From Solimonas terrae (GTDB lineage Bacteria > Pseudomonadota > Gammaproteobacteria > Nevskiales > Nevskiaceae), in the NCBI RefSeq assembly GCF_011067135.1, contig NZ_JAAMOW010000012.1:37039-101038 (forward strand): 64,000 nt of DNA, given 5' to 3'. This document shows, in pieces, positions 1 to 8,624 of this stretch. The position numbers were made by a program, and so were the translations under genes. Every line of letters begins with the position of its first letter. Positions within the stretch are counted from its first letter, which is position 1. The notes below the pieces were generated by a model. The model was not told where the DNA came from. It searched no databases and was given only the letters and a program-made list of their open reading frames with translations.

Positions 1-1
1 G

Positions 2-298
2 GCGGCTGGCCTGTTGCCGGTGCCCGAGCGGTGGTCGCAATTCACGCCGGCGACGCTCCTGTTCGCACAGCTGCTTGGCGTGCTGGGGGCCTGCTGGAAC
101 GGTGCGCGCCTGTTCCGGCCCGATGATCGTCGACTGCTCGGGATCGATGCGGTCGCACGTCTGGCCGTGGCGGTATTGCTGGTGATCCAGCTGGTCGTCG
201 GCGCGCCGCCGGCGCTCGGCTTTTTCGTCGTCACGGAACTGGTCGGTGCGACGCTCGCGTTCCTGTATTTGAGGCGTCGTCGCGCTGCAGGCTGGTAA
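2..298 (+). CDS. Partial small integral membrane protein, unknown function
   Basis: The reading frame is open to the left edge, so only the C-terminal part is present; a TTG at 14 could be an internal start but nothing shows it is the real one. The visible 98 residues are hydrophobic, with about three membrane-spanning stretches separated by short Arg/Asp loops, and end in a basic tail (RRRRAAGW). I do not recognise a family. It reads in the same direction as the next + strand genes but is separated from them by the oppositely oriented SET-domain gene. Confidence 0.55.
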   Translation, partial: AAGLLPVPERWSQFTPATLLFAQLLGVLGACWNGARLFRPDDRRLLGIDAVARLAVAVLLVIQLVVGAPPALGFFVVTELVGATLAFLYLRRRRAAGW

Positions 299-398
299 GC
301 CGTTTCCGGCGATGCCGGTCAGGGCTCGCGCAAGATGATCACGAGTGCCGCCTGAAGCGCTATGTCCGGTGTCCCGGCGAGCAGGCACGGGCGGCGCT

Positions 399-881
399 TC
401 AGGCCGCGGCGCGCTTGCGCTTGGGACGCAGCATCGTGCCCGTGCACTTGCGGGCACCACAGCGGCAGGCCCAGATCTTGCGCAGCTTCGGCGTGTGCGG
501 CTCGTCCAGCGTGATGCCGTAGTCGTAGGTCAACTCGGTACCGGCCGGTATTGCCTTGATCGTTTCGATGAAGATGCGATCGCGCTTCGGATTGCCCTTC
601 GGGTCTTCGACGATCACGGCTTCGCAATTCGGCGCGCAGCTGGTGTTGATCCAGCGCGCGACATTGCCGCCGACATTGGCGTCGATCACGTAGTGCTCGT
701 TGAGCGTGAACAGGAAGGTGTGGCCGGAGTCGTACTCGCCGCCGTAGCAGTCGTCGACTTCCTCGTGGGGGCGCAAGGTGCCGCGGTACTGGACGAGACG
801 GGTGCCGGCCGGCAGGTCGCGGGCGGCGAAGACGCCATTGCCGTGAATCGGCGAGCGGCGGAGAGCGATATTGCGAGGCAT
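399..881 (-). CDS. SET domain-containing protein (putative lysine methyltransferase)
   Basis: A compact 160-residue SET protein. Visible hallmarks are the GNGVFAARDL N-terminal SET motif, the cofactor/pseudoknot motif NTSCAPNC (variant of NHSCxPN), ELTYDYG with the catalytic-type tyrosine, and a post-SET cysteine cluster (CRCGARKC). SET proteins transfer methyl groups from S-adenosylmethionine to lysines; bacterial members of this small type have mostly unknown targets. The frame continues 17 codons further upstream, but the ATG at 881 gives the natural start (MPRNIALRR) just before the SET core. The C-terminus is a basic KRKRAAA tail. It is divergent from the PA2779-like gene. Confidence 0.85.
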   Translation of the reverse strand: MPRNIALRRSPIHGNGVFAARDLPAGTRLVQYRGTLRPHEEVDDCYGGEYDSGHTFLFTLNEHYVIDANVGGNVARWINTSCAPNCEAVIVEDPKGNPKRDRIFIETIKAIPAGTELTYDYGITLDEPHTPKLRKIWACRCGARKCTGTMLRPKRKRAAA

Positions 882-1067
882 GAACGGAAACGCGTGGACG
901 AGGTCGTCTATTGTCACGCAAATACTGTGCACGCTGAAACTCTCGGTACGATTGCGCGGTGCGCCGCCGGCCCCGACGCCCCCGTTTTCAGCATTCGTTC
1001 AGTGCTGCCGGGCGAGCGTACGGTCCACGCCAAAGGGCGTTTCACCGGATCACGCAAGGAGAGAACC

Positions 1068-1451
1068 ATGGAAGGACTAGCTCGTGGGGCGTTCATCGGC
1101 ATGCTGTGTCTTGGCGTGACGGTGACGATGACACCTGCGCCGGCGCGCGCCAGCATGATCGGAACCGAACAGATGGTGGCTGCGCACACGCGCGCCGACG
1201 ATCTCAGTACGGTGACGGCGTTCATGTCCCGTGACCAGGTGGCCAGTGAATTCGAGAAGATGGGCGTCGATCCGGTCGACGCACAGAACCGGGTCGCATC
1301 GCTCAGTGACGAGGAGCTGAGCCAGCTCGCGCAGCATGTCCGCGAGCAACCTGCGGGCGGCGATGCCTTGCTCGCGGTCATCGGTCTGGTGTTCGTGATC
1401 CTGATCATCCTCGAGCTGGTGGGTGTCACGCACATCTTCAACGGCATTTGA
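1068..1451 (+). CDS. PA2779 family protein
   Basis: A 127-residue protein with an N-terminal signal/transmembrane segment (residues about 7-28, ending PARAS), a polar middle containing the pattern DQVASEFEKMGVDP, and a strongly hydrophobic C-terminal helix (LLAVIGLVFVILIILELVGV). This is the organisation of the PA2779 family, named after Pseudomonas aeruginosa, whose function is not established. A purine-rich ribosome-binding site (AAGGAGAGAA) precedes the ATG. Its stop codon overlaps the TTG start of the PA2778-type cysteine peptidase, so the two are translationally coupled and probably act together at the envelope. Confidence 0.85.
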   Translation: MEGLARGAFIGMLCLGVTVTMTPAPARASMIGTEQMVAAHTRADDLSTVTAFMSRDQVASEFEKMGVDPVDAQNRVASLSDEELSQLAQHVREQPAGGDALLAVIGLVFVILIILELVGVTHIFNGI

Positions 1452-2413
1452 AGCGCTGGGTCGCGGTCGTCGCAGCCTGCTTCCTGGCAGGCTGTGCGGC
1501 CGTGCCTGCTCCACAGCTGAAGCTGCCCGGCGGCAATGAAGCGATCGAGTTGAGCGGGACGCCGTTTTTCCCGCAGAAGCGCTATCAGTGCGGGCCGGCA
1601 GCGCTGGCGACCGCGCTCGGCGCAAGCGGCGTGGACGTCACGCCGGATGACCTGGTCGCCGATGTTTACCTGCCGGGCCGGCACGGCAGCCTGCAGGCGG
1701 AACTGATCGCGGCGACGCGACGGTATCAGCGCGTCGCCACGCAGATCGAGCCTGATCTCGAAGGCCTCGTGCAGGAGTTGCGGGCTGGCCATCCGCCGTT
1801 GTTGCTGCTCAATCTCGGCTTCTCCTGGCTGCCGGTCTGGCACTACGCGGTAGTCGTCGGCTACGAGCCGCAGAGCAGCAGCTTCATCCTGCGATCCGGC
1901 ACCCGGAAGCGCGCACGCATGTCGGCCGCGGAGCTGATGCGCAGCTGGGCATACAGTGATCGCTGGGCGGTTATCGTGTCCGGGTTGCAGACGCCCCCCG
2001 CGACCGCCACGGCCGTGCAGTGGCTGACGGCTGTGGCACCGTACGAATCGCTGGGGAAGCTTGACGATGCCGAGCGAGGTTATCGTGCCGCCACGATGCG
2101 CTGGCCCGACTCCGCGCTGGCCTGGACCGCGCTCGGCAACATCGACGCGCGGCGCGCAGAGTGGATTGCGGCAATTGCGGCGTACAACCGTGCGCTCGAA
2201 CTGGGCGACGACATCGTCACGCTCAACAACCGCGCCAGTGCACTCGGTTCCCTGCAATGCCGCAGGCTCGCGCTCGGCGATCTCGATCGCGCGGCCGCGC
2301 TCGATGTCGATCGACGTTATGCGGCGGCGTTGGGCGATACGCGCACGGAGTTGCCGCCGCTCGATCATTGTTCTGCCGACAGCGTCGACCGGCTGGCCGA
2401 ATCGGCACCGTAG
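1448..2413 (+). CDS. PA2778 family cysteine peptidase, lipoprotein with TPR
   Basis: A 321-residue predicted lipoprotein: the lipobox LAGC puts the lipidated cysteine at residue 16. Residues about 40-150 form a C39-like papain-fold domain, with the catalytic-type cysteine in YQCGPAALATAL (Cys48) and histidine in VWHYAVVVGY (His132). The C-terminal half (about 180-300) contains TPR-like helices (AWTALGNIDARRAEWIAAIAAYNRALELG). The start is TTG at 1448, overlapping the TGA of the preceding PA2779-type gene; these families co-occur in proteobacteria. Substrate is unknown; an envelope peptide or a partner membrane protein is possible. Confidence 0.85.
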   Translation: MKRWVAVVAACFLAGCAAVPAPQLKLPGGNEAIELSGTPFFPQKRYQCGPAALATALGASGVDVTPDDLVADVYLPGRHGSLQAELIAATRRYQRVATQIEPDLEGLVQELRAGHPPLLLLNLGFSWLPVWHYAVVVGYEPQSSSFILRSGTRKRARMSAAELMRSWAYSDRWAVIVSGLQTPPATATAVQWLTAVAPYESLGKLDDAERGYRAATMRWPDSALAWTALGNIDARRAEWIAAIAAYNRALELGDDIVTLNNRASALGSLQCRRLALGDLDRAAALDVDRRYAAALGDTRTELPPLDHCSADSVDRLAESAP

Positions 2414-2489
2414 CGCGGTGCGACGGCACTGCTGACGGCGTCGTGCCGCCAAGGCATCATGCCGGCTGGCCCGGATCGCAACCCTACGC

Positions 2490-3374
2490 ATGCCGCAAGC
2501 TGCCAGCAACGGACTGACCCTGCATTATGAAACGGCAGGTGATCCCGGCAACCCGCCCGTGCTGCTGGTGATGGGCCTGGGCGGCCAGCTGATCACCTGG
2601 CCGCAATCGCTGTGCGACGCGCTGGTCGCGGCAGGTCATTATCTGATCCGCTTCGACAATCGCGACGCCGGTCTGTCGACACAGATGAGCGAACTGGGCA
2701 AACCGAATCTGCTGCGCGCCGGCATTGCCAGCACCCTGCGCTTGCCGGTGCGCGCGCCCTATCAGCTTGAGGACATGGCCGACGACGCGCTCGGGCTGCT
2801 CGACACGCTGCAAATCCCGTCGGCGCATGTTGTCGGCGTGTCGATGGGCGGCATGATTGCGCAACTGATGGCGATGCGGCAGCCGGCGCGTGTCCGCCGC
2901 CTCGTGCTGTTGATGACGCATTCCGGCAATCCGCGTCTGCCCGGCGCGCGCTGGCCCATCCGGCTGCGCATGGTGCGGCGTCCGCAATTGCGCGTGCGTG
3001 ATGACATCATCCGCTACTCCATGCAGACCATGCGCCTGATCGGCAGTCCGCAATTCGTGACGCCACACGATGAGTTGCAAGCGCAGAGCGCCGCGCAATT
3101 CGATCGCAGCCACCGCCCGGCCGGTGTTGCGCGACAGACCGCAGCGATTCTCGCCGCGCCGAATCGTGTCGCGTCGCTGCGCAGGCTGCAGCAAGCCACG
3201 CTAATCGTTCACGGAACCGATGACCCCCTGATTCCGGTGGCGGCAGGGCGCGAGTTGCAGCGCGTGATTCCGGGCGCAAGGCTCGAAACGATCACGGGCA
3301 TGGGCCACGACCTGCCCAGGATGCTGATGCCGAAAATCGCCGACATGATCGCGCAGCACCTTGGGTCGACGTGA
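2490..3374 (+). CDS. Alpha/beta fold hydrolase
   Basis: A 294-residue hydrolase of the usual size. The catalytic triad is readable: nucleophile Ser118 in GVSMGG, acid in HGTDDPLIP (Asp244 or Asp245) and His273 in GMGHDLP. The oxyanion region VMGLGGQLITW and the FDNRDAGLS segment are typical of the DoxJ/RdmC-like and lipase-like esterase groups. No signal peptide is seen, so it is probably cytoplasmic. The substrate cannot be inferred, and no neighbour points to a pathway. Confidence 0.88.
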   Translation: MPQAASNGLTLHYETAGDPGNPPVLLVMGLGGQLITWPQSLCDALVAAGHYLIRFDNRDAGLSTQMSELGKPNLLRAGIASTLRLPVRAPYQLEDMADDALGLLDTLQIPSAHVVGVSMGGMIAQLMAMRQPARVRRLVLLMTHSGNPRLPGARWPIRLRMVRRPQLRVRDDIIRYSMQTMRLIGSPQFVTPHDELQAQSAAQFDRSHRPAGVARQTAAILAAPNRVASLRRLQQATLIVHGTDDPLIPVAAGRELQRVIPGARLETITGMGHDLPRMLMPKIADMIAQHLGST

Positions 3375-3471
3375 TATCGCGGGGCATCGGAATGTCCTGA
3401 ATTCAGCCGGGATAAAGCCGTCGGCCTTCACGCTCTGCGCCGCAATGAACATCATCCAGCGGAGTACAACG

Positions 3472-4035
3472 ATGAAAAAAGCGACCCGATCCCATCTGCT
3501 GAAGGCCGGCGCGGCTGCGCTGTTGCTGGCACCCGCGCTCGCGTTCGCGCACAACTACAACTATCTCGAGGGCGGCTATGTCCACCGCGATCAGGCTGGT
3601 GACGAGGACGGTTTTCGCGCCAACGGTTCGTTCGACGTGCTGTCGCCGGTCGCGGTTTTCGGCGAGTACGACGATGTCGGTCACTTCGAGCAGCTCAGCG
3701 TCGGCGGTCTCTGGCACACACCGCTGACCCGCAACGTCGACCTCGACCTCGGCGGTTCGTACGAGCACTACGACTACAACCACGGTGGCAGCGACAGCGG
3801 ATTCGGCTTGCGTGGCGGCGTGCGCTGGATGGTGCCGAACACGCGCCTTGAACTTGATCCTGGCCTTCGCTACGTCGACCTCGGCCACGGACACAGTGAT
3901 ACGTCTGCACGGCTCGACGGCCTGTATCAGCTCACCGCCGCGCTCGATCTGCAGGCCGCGGTTCAGTCCGGTGACGATGATCGCTTCGAAGCCGGCGTGC
4001 GCTACAACTTCGGTCCGCGTCTGACCGGACGCTGA
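3472..4035 (+). CDS. Outer-membrane beta-barrel protein, YfaZ-like
   Basis: A 187-residue exported protein. A signal peptide (MKKATRSHLLKAGAAALLLAP, cleavage after ALAFA) is followed by alternating aromatic/polar strands rich in Tyr, Gly and Asp, and the protein ends in a barrel-type closing strand (AGVRYNFGP). This matches small YfaZ-type or OmpW-like barrels of about eight strands. The start is the ATG at 3472, which begins the signal peptide and has GGAG upstream; the frame is open further upstream without coding character. Histidine/aspartate-rich loops (YDYNHGGSDSG) may bind metal, but that is speculative. Confidence 0.75.
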   Translation: MKKATRSHLLKAGAAALLLAPALAFAHNYNYLEGGYVHRDQAGDEDGFRANGSFDVLSPVAVFGEYDDVGHFEQLSVGGLWHTPLTRNVDLDLGGSYEHYDYNHGGSDSGFGLRGGVRWMVPNTRLELDPGLRYVDLGHGHSDTSARLDGLYQLTAALDLQAAVQSGDDDRFEAGVRYNFGPRLTGR

Positions 4036-4049
4036 GCGGCGCCGAACTG

Positions 4050-4086
4050 GACCAGCCCTCGTTCCGCATGGAGCGAGGGCTTGGTC
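4050..4086. terminator. Strong hairpin after the barrel gene
   Basis: Near-perfect inverted repeat with a 12-bp core stem (AGCCCTCGTTCC paired with GGAGCGAGGGCT, one G-U pair) and a 4-nt loop, 14 nt after the stop of the barrel gene. No T-run follows on either strand, so intrinsic termination is only likely. Confidence 0.5.
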
Positions 4087-4269
4087 TGCAGGCGCGGCGC
4101 GAGCTGCGACCGTTTGCGAGGAGAACATCGCGGCTCACGCCGCGCCTGCCTGGAGACGAGTCTGGCGGTGGGCACCGAGCCGTCTTTATTTGTTTCATGC
4201 ACAGCGCAGGAGCCGTTATCGGGCCTGCCCGGTTTCGCGAGCAGATCCAGCGCTCCCGCAGAGGGCACG

Positions 4270-4728
4270 TCAAAAAATCCCGCTCGCCAATCCGGCTGCC
4301 AGAGCCTCGCCAAGATCGCGACACCGCTGCAAACCGGCCTCGCCGACATCACCCTTCAGGATCAGGGGCTCGGCGATCGCTTTCCAGCCGTAGCCAGTGG
4401 CGATCCGCTCGACTGCGCGCGCGGCGCCGCTGCCATCGTTGCCGGCACTGACGAACAGTGCGTACGGCAATCCCAGTGTCTTGCCTTCGGCCGGGTAGTA
4501 GGTGCGATCAAAAAAATCCTTGAGCAGACCGCTCATGTACCCGAAGTTTTCCGGAGTCCCCAGCAGCAGGGCGTCGGCCCAGAGCAGATCGTCGAGAATT
4601 GCTTCGGATGCCTGCCGGCAACGTGTTTCAACACCGGCAGCTTCGGCCGCGGCGCCTGCACACACGGCGTCGCACATTGCCTGCGTATGTCCGGACTGAC
4701 CGCTGTAGATGACGAGCAGATGCTTCAC
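4270..4728 (-). CDS. Flavodoxin-like NAD(P)H-dependent oxidoreductase (FMN reductase/WrbA-like)
   Basis: A 152-residue flavodoxin-fold protein. The FMN phosphate-binding loop is LVIYSGQSGHTQAMC at the N-terminus, and the second flavin loop is LLLGTPENFGYMSGLLKDFFDRTYY. Such proteins bind FMN and usually reduce quinones or flavins with NAD(P)H. I place the start at the GTG at 4728, because the fold begins directly there (KHLLVIYSG); a TTG at 4755 is an alternative adding nine residues. It stands alone, with the ComEA-like gene upstream on the same strand separated by a terminator. Confidence 0.8.
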   Translation of the reverse strand: MKHLLVIYSGQSGHTQAMCDAVCAGAAAEAAGVETRCRQASEAILDDLLWADALLLGTPENFGYMSGLLKDFFDRTYYPAEGKTLGLPYALFVSAGNDGSGAARAVERIATGYGWKAIAEPLILKGDVGEAGLQRCRDLGEALAAGLASGIF

Positions 4729-4756
4729 GGGTCGATCGTGCCACGTTTGGCGCAAT

Positions 4757-4783
4757 AAAAAACGGGCGGAAGATCCGCCCGTT
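4757..4783 (-). terminator. Rho-independent terminator of the ComEA-like gene
   Basis: Perfect 10-bp stem (AACGGGCGGA / TCCGCCCGTT) with a 3-nt loop, followed on the minus strand by TTTTTTATT. It lies 22 nt after the stop of the minus-strand HhH gene. Confidence 0.85.
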
Positions 4784-4805
4784 CTTCACCTCAAAATTGC
4801 CGGTA

Positions 4806-5069
4806 CTACTTCGCGGACTTGCCGGCTGTCACCGTGACTTCCGGTTCGAGAACCTTGTAGGTCTTGTCACCGATGCCGTCGACCTTCTTGAGGTCTTCCT
4901 TGGTCTTGTAAGGCCGATGCGCAATGATCGCCTTGGCCTTCGCCGGGCCAACACCCGGCAGCTTCTCCAAGGCCTTCTGGTCGGCGGTATTGATGTCGAC
5001 CGCCGCAAACGACGGCGTTGCGAGTGCGAGACCCAGGCCGAGCAGTACGGCTGAAAGGGTTGTTTTCAT
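4806..5069 (-). CDS. ComEA-family helix-hairpin-helix protein
   Basis: An 87-residue secreted or periplasmic protein: signal peptide MKTTLSAVLLGLGLALATPSFA, then a single ComEA-type domain with two helix-hairpin-helix units (DINTADQKALEKLPGVGPAKAKAIIAHR and KKVDGIGDKTYKVLEP). The family binds double-stranded DNA without sequence specificity; ComEA homologues take part in DNA uptake across the outer membrane, though short stand-alone versions like this also occur in non-competent bacteria. The ATG at 5069 begins the signal peptide. It is followed by a clear terminator. Confidence 0.9.
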   Translation of the reverse strand: MKTTLSAVLLGLGLALATPSFAAVDINTADQKALEKLPGVGPAKAKAIIAHRPYKTKEDLKKVDGIGDKTYKVLEPEVTVTAGKSAK

Positions 5070-5431
5070 CTTCAGGCTCCCTGTCAGCACGGGACGTTCC
5101 GTGCCAGGCGAGTATCCGAACCACACACCGCGATTTCCGCGACGACGATCACATTTTGATCAATCACTTGCCGTAAGCGGGCATCAACTGTGTGCCAGGT
5201 CACAGGGATGGCAGGCTGGGGAATGTGCCGGCATACTGCCGCCCGGGACGAGGGGGATGAATCGCAGGGTGATCTCGGCCGCGGTGCCTCGTGCTGATCG
5301 CGCCACGTGAGCCCACGACGAAAGGCTCAATGGCACCGCTGGCTGCACTCGAAAGTTGACGACCCTGGCTTGGCAATAGCAGGCGATGAGCGTGTCTTCC
5401 GGATCGCCGCAATCACGAAACAGGACCAAAT
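5070..5431. other. Intergenic region between divergent genes
   Basis: 362 bp without a convincing gene between the ComEA-like gene (minus) and the first glycosyltransferase of the glycan locus (plus). It must hold both promoters. I see AT-rich stretches around 5150-5165 but no recognisable operator, riboswitch or repeat. Confidence 0.4.
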
Positions 5432-6286
5432 TTGAGCGACGTCAGCATTATTCTGCCGGCCAAGAACGAAGCCGCAGCGTTGAAGGGCTTGTTGCCTCGG
5501 TTGCTGGCGGCGCAACCGGACGCCGAAATCATCGTGGTCGACGATGGTTCAACCGACGACACTCGTGCACTTTGCCTGCAAGCCGGTGTGCAGTGCCTGT
5601 CATCGCCGTATTCGATGGGCAACGGCGCCGCGATCAAGCGAGGCGCTCGCGCTGCGACCGGCAACATCCTGGTCTTCATGGACGCCGACGGCCAACATGA
5701 TCCGGCCGATATCGAACGTCTCAGAACGAAACTCGAAGAGGGCTACGACATGGTCGTCGGTGCCCGGAACTGGGAAGGTCAGGCCGGGGTCGGTCGCGGT
5801 CTGGCCAACACGCTCTACAACTGGCTGGCGTCACGGATGACCAACTGCCAGGTTGCAGACCTGACCTCGGGCTTTCGCATCGCCAGAGCCGACAAGTTCA
5901 AGGAATTCCTGCATCTGCTGCCCAACGGATTTTCGTATCCGACGACCAGCACGATGGCGTTTTTCCGCAGCGCCTACGCGGTCGCCTACCTGCCGATCGC
6001 CGTCAGCCAGCGTGTCGGCAAAAGCCACATCAGGCCGATCCGCGATGGCATGCGCTTCCTGCTGATCATCTTCAAGATCGCAACACTCTATTCGCCATTG
6101 AAACTCTTTGTTCCTGCCAGCGTGATGTTTTTCCTGCTCGGCTTCGGGCACTACATGTTCACGTTTGTCACCGAACATCGCCTCACCAACATGAGCGTGC
6201 TGCTGTTCTCCGCGGCCGTGGTCGTGTTTCTGATCGGATTGATCTCGGAGCAGATCACGGCACTGACCTATCGGCGCGCCGACTGA
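5432..6286 (+). CDS. Glycosyltransferase family 2 protein
   Basis: A 284-residue GT-A fold enzyme. The nucleotide-binding N-terminus is SIILPAKNEAAALKGLL with VVDDGSTDDT, and the DXD metal motif is in FMDADGQHDPADI. Two transmembrane helices close the protein (about 205-275), as in polyprenyl-phosphate glycosyltransferases of the DPM1/ArnC type. It would therefore load a sugar on a lipid carrier at the cytoplasmic face. The start is a TTG at 5432 with AGGA upstream. The next glycosyltransferase begins 3 nt after its stop, so the two form an operon. Confidence 0.88.
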   Translation: MSDVSIILPAKNEAAALKGLLPRLLAAQPDAEIIVVDDGSTDDTRALCLQAGVQCLSSPYSMGNGAAIKRGARAATGNILVFMDADGQHDPADIERLRTKLEEGYDMVVGARNWEGQAGVGRGLANTLYNWLASRMTNCQVADLTSGFRIARADKFKEFLHLLPNGFSYPTTSTMAFFRSAYAVAYLPIAVSQRVGKSHIRPIRDGMRFLLIIFKIATLYSPLKLFVPASVMFFLLGFGHYMFTFVTEHRLTNMSVLLFSAAVVVFLIGLISEQITALTYRRAD

Positions 6287-6289
6287 GCA

Positions 6290-7438
6290 ATGGCGAGAAG
6301 GAAGCGGGTTCTGATTGTTGCTCGAAATCTTCCCCCTTATTGGGGCGGCATGGAGCGACTGAACTGGCATATCGCCGAAGAACTATCTCGAGAAGCCGAG
6401 GTGCGCATAGTTGGACCTTCGGGTTCGGCGGCATGTGCACCGGCAGCGGTTGCAGTCAGTGAAATTCCGCTCAAGCCACTGCCATGGTTCCTGCTGAAGT
6501 CCATGTGGCGGGCGCTCCAGCTTGCGCAAAAATGGCAACCCGACATTGTGCTCGCGGGAAGCGGACTGACGGCGCCTTTGTGCTGGATCGCGGCACGAGT
6601 GTGCGGTGCGTCATCTGTCGTTTACGTGCATGGACTGGATGTTGCGGTTTCGCACCCGATCTATCGCGCCATCTGGTTTCCGACATTACGGAGAATGGAT
6701 CGCGTTGTTGCCAATAGCCGCGCTACGGCGGCTCTGGCTGCTGAACTGGGCATTCGCGCAGCGCGCATCAGCATCATTCATCCGGGCTCTGATATTTCGT
6801 CGCGATCACCGGATGTTGCCGCCGCGGGAATATTCAGGAGCCGGAGCGACATTCGCGACAGGCCCTTGCTGCTATCAGTTGGCCGGCTCACGCGACGCAA
6901 GGGATTGCGCGAATTCGTGAGCGACGTCTTGCCGAAGATCGTTGCGCGGCGACCCGAAGTTCTGCTGGTCATCGTCGGCGATGCGCCGACGCATTCGTTG
7001 CATGCTGAAGTTCAGACACGACAGAGCATTCAGGATGCTGCCGACGCGGCAGGCGTCGGCGCGAATATCCTGTTTCTGGGTGTCATCACGGATCAGCAGC
7101 GACTCGACGAAGTCTATCGATCGGCTGATTTGCACGTTTTTCCGGTGCGCGAGATTCCTGGCGATCCCGAAGGTTTCGGGATGGTTGCGCTGGAGGCTGC
7201 CGCGCGCGGAGTACCTACCGTTGCATATTCGACCGGGGGCATCCCCGACGCGGTTGCAGATGGCGTTTCGGGTGTTTTGGTCCAGCCGGGAGATCATGAA
7301 CGGTTCGCTGCGGAAGTCGTTCGTCTCATGGCGGACCCGGCGGCCGACGAATTCCGACGGACAACCTATCAATTCGCCCGGCAGTTCGGGTGGGGCGAAT
7401 TTGGGGCGAAGCTGCGCGCTACCATTCTTGAGAGGTAA
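6290..7438 (+). CDS. Glycosyltransferase family 4 (GT-B)
   Basis: A 382-residue GT-B enzyme. The acceptor-side N-terminal domain has ARNLPPYWGGMERLNWHIA, and the donor-binding C-terminal domain has LSVGRLTRRKGLREFV and EGFGMVALEAAARGVPTVAY, the E-x7-E motif of retaining GT4 enzymes. Likely adds one residue of the surface glycan. It follows the GT2 gene by 3 nt and converges with the minus-strand glycosyltransferase at 7529. Donor and acceptor are not readable. Confidence 0.9.
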   Translation: MARRKRVLIVARNLPPYWGGMERLNWHIAEELSREAEVRIVGPSGSAACAPAAVAVSEIPLKPLPWFLLKSMWRALQLAQKWQPDIVLAGSGLTAPLCWIAARVCGASSVVYVHGLDVAVSHPIYRAIWFPTLRRMDRVVANSRATAALAAELGIRAARISIIHPGSDISSRSPDVAAAGIFRSRSDIRDRPLLLSVGRLTRRKGLREFVSDVLPKIVARRPEVLLVIVGDAPTHSLHAEVQTRQSIQDAADAAGVGANILFLGVITDQQRLDEVYRSADLHVFPVREIPGDPEGFGMVALEAAARGVPTVAYSTGGIPDAVADGVSGVLVQPGDHERFAAEVVRLMADPAADEFRRTTYQFARQFGWGEFGAKLRATILER

Positions 7439-7528
7439 GTCTGGCGCTTTTCGATTTTCGGCTAACAGCCCTCGAGCCGGATGGCATTGTTGGCACGCGA
7501 TGGGACGGAACGCTGGTTCGGTATCGCG

Positions 7529-8593
7529 TCACGCAAGCAGTTCTTCAAGACGCAGCGCACTGGTATCCCATGATGGCGGCAGCTTGTATTCGGGCGTGCG
7601 CATGCTGCGGTTCTCCATCATCCGTTGCGCGTGGCCGGCGGAATCGCCTATGCGAGCAAGGAAGTGTGCATTGTCGCTCAGCATCCAGGACACGGCGGCG
7701 GTCGCCGAAGCGGCAACGGCTACGCCGCACGCCATGGCTTCACAAAGCTTTACGGGATAGCTGTATCGCCCGAACGAAGTGTCTGCAAGCACGACGCAGC
7801 ACAGGTCGACTGCGTTCGTCACCACGGGCATCGCTGCATCGTCAACGTAGCCGAGGCTGATTACACCTGGTGCCGAGATGGCGTGCGCTGGCGGCCTGCC
7901 CGTAAGGACCATGTGCGATTCCGGAAGTTGTTTGCGAACGGCTGCGAATGCATCGAGGATCAGATTTGATCCGCGGCTCTTCGACCATCCTCCCGCGTAG
8001 CCGAACAGCGTGGCACGCTCTGGCAATCCTAGCCGCCTGCGACATTCGCCACGATCCATCCGAAAGAAGTTCGGGTCGGCACACATCGGCAGGATATGCA
8101 CGTCGGATGGATTCTGCCGCGAGCGACCGAGCTTTTCCGCAAGCTGTGGACCGGCTGCGATGACGAGATCGGCGGCCCGCACCGCACGACGCCACAACCA
8201 GTGCAGCGGCAGGTTGGCTGGCAGATAGGCTTCATAGTTGTCATAAGCGTCGATCGCCAGCCTGCAATCTGCGGAGCGCGATAAACGATGGGCCAGCCAT
8301 CCCGCCCAGGCGTCCGAGCAACCGACGATCCAGTCTGGTCTGAAAGCGCGGACTTCCGACTCTACAGTGCGCCATAGCTTCGGAATGCCGAGCGTAAGGA
8401 AATCGTGGCTCGACCAGACAATGCCGTCGCGATCGATTTCCAGTGAAGGCTGTTTCTGGTATCCGCACAACTGTACGCGCACGTCGTGACCGAGCGCGGC
8501 CAGCGCGACCGGCAGATGGTAGAAACGACCATAGGGGCGGGCGATCAGATCCCTTTGCTGGGGATGTCGCTTGCAGACGAAGAGTACTCGCAA
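7529..8593 (-). CDS. Glycosyltransferase family 4-like protein
   Basis: A 354-residue GT-B protein starting at a TTG (8593) with RVLFVCKRHPQQRDLIARPYGR. The donor domain has LFGYAGGWSKSRGSNLILDAF and YSYPVKLCEAMACGVAVAAS, which carries the glutamate of the donor motif. It is the last gene of the long minus-strand glycan run, 31 nt after the preceding glycosyltransferase gene. The N-terminal pattern resembles enzymes acting on exopolysaccharides or O-antigens. Specificity is unknown. Confidence 0.85.
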   Translation of the reverse strand: MRVLFVCKRHPQQRDLIARPYGRFYHLPVALAALGHDVRVQLCGYQKQPSLEIDRDGIVWSSHDFLTLGIPKLWRTVESEVRAFRPDWIVGCSDAWAGWLAHRLSRSADCRLAIDAYDNYEAYLPANLPLHWLWRRAVRAADLVIAAGPQLAEKLGRSRQNPSDVHILPMCADPNFFRMDRGECRRRLGLPERATLFGYAGGWSKSRGSNLILDAFAAVRKQLPESHMVLTGRPPAHAISAPGVISLGYVDDAAMPVVTNAVDLCCVVLADTSFGRYSYPVKLCEAMACGVAVAASATAAVSWMLSDNAHFLARIGDSAGHAQRMMENRSMRTPEYKLPPSWDTSALRLEELLA

Positions 8594-8624
8594 GAATGTC
8601 TCACTTCAGTTTGCTATGTGAAGG

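Noticed and set aside
914..2509. Large open frame of 531 codons on the minus strand
   Set aside because: It runs antisense to the PA2779/PA2778 genes, is rich in Arg/Pro/Ala as GC-rich shadow frames are, and shows no domain or ribosome-binding site.
5165..5215. CRP-like TGTG...CACA site
   Set aside because: Arms and spacing do not fit the TGTGA-N6-TCACA consensus well enough.
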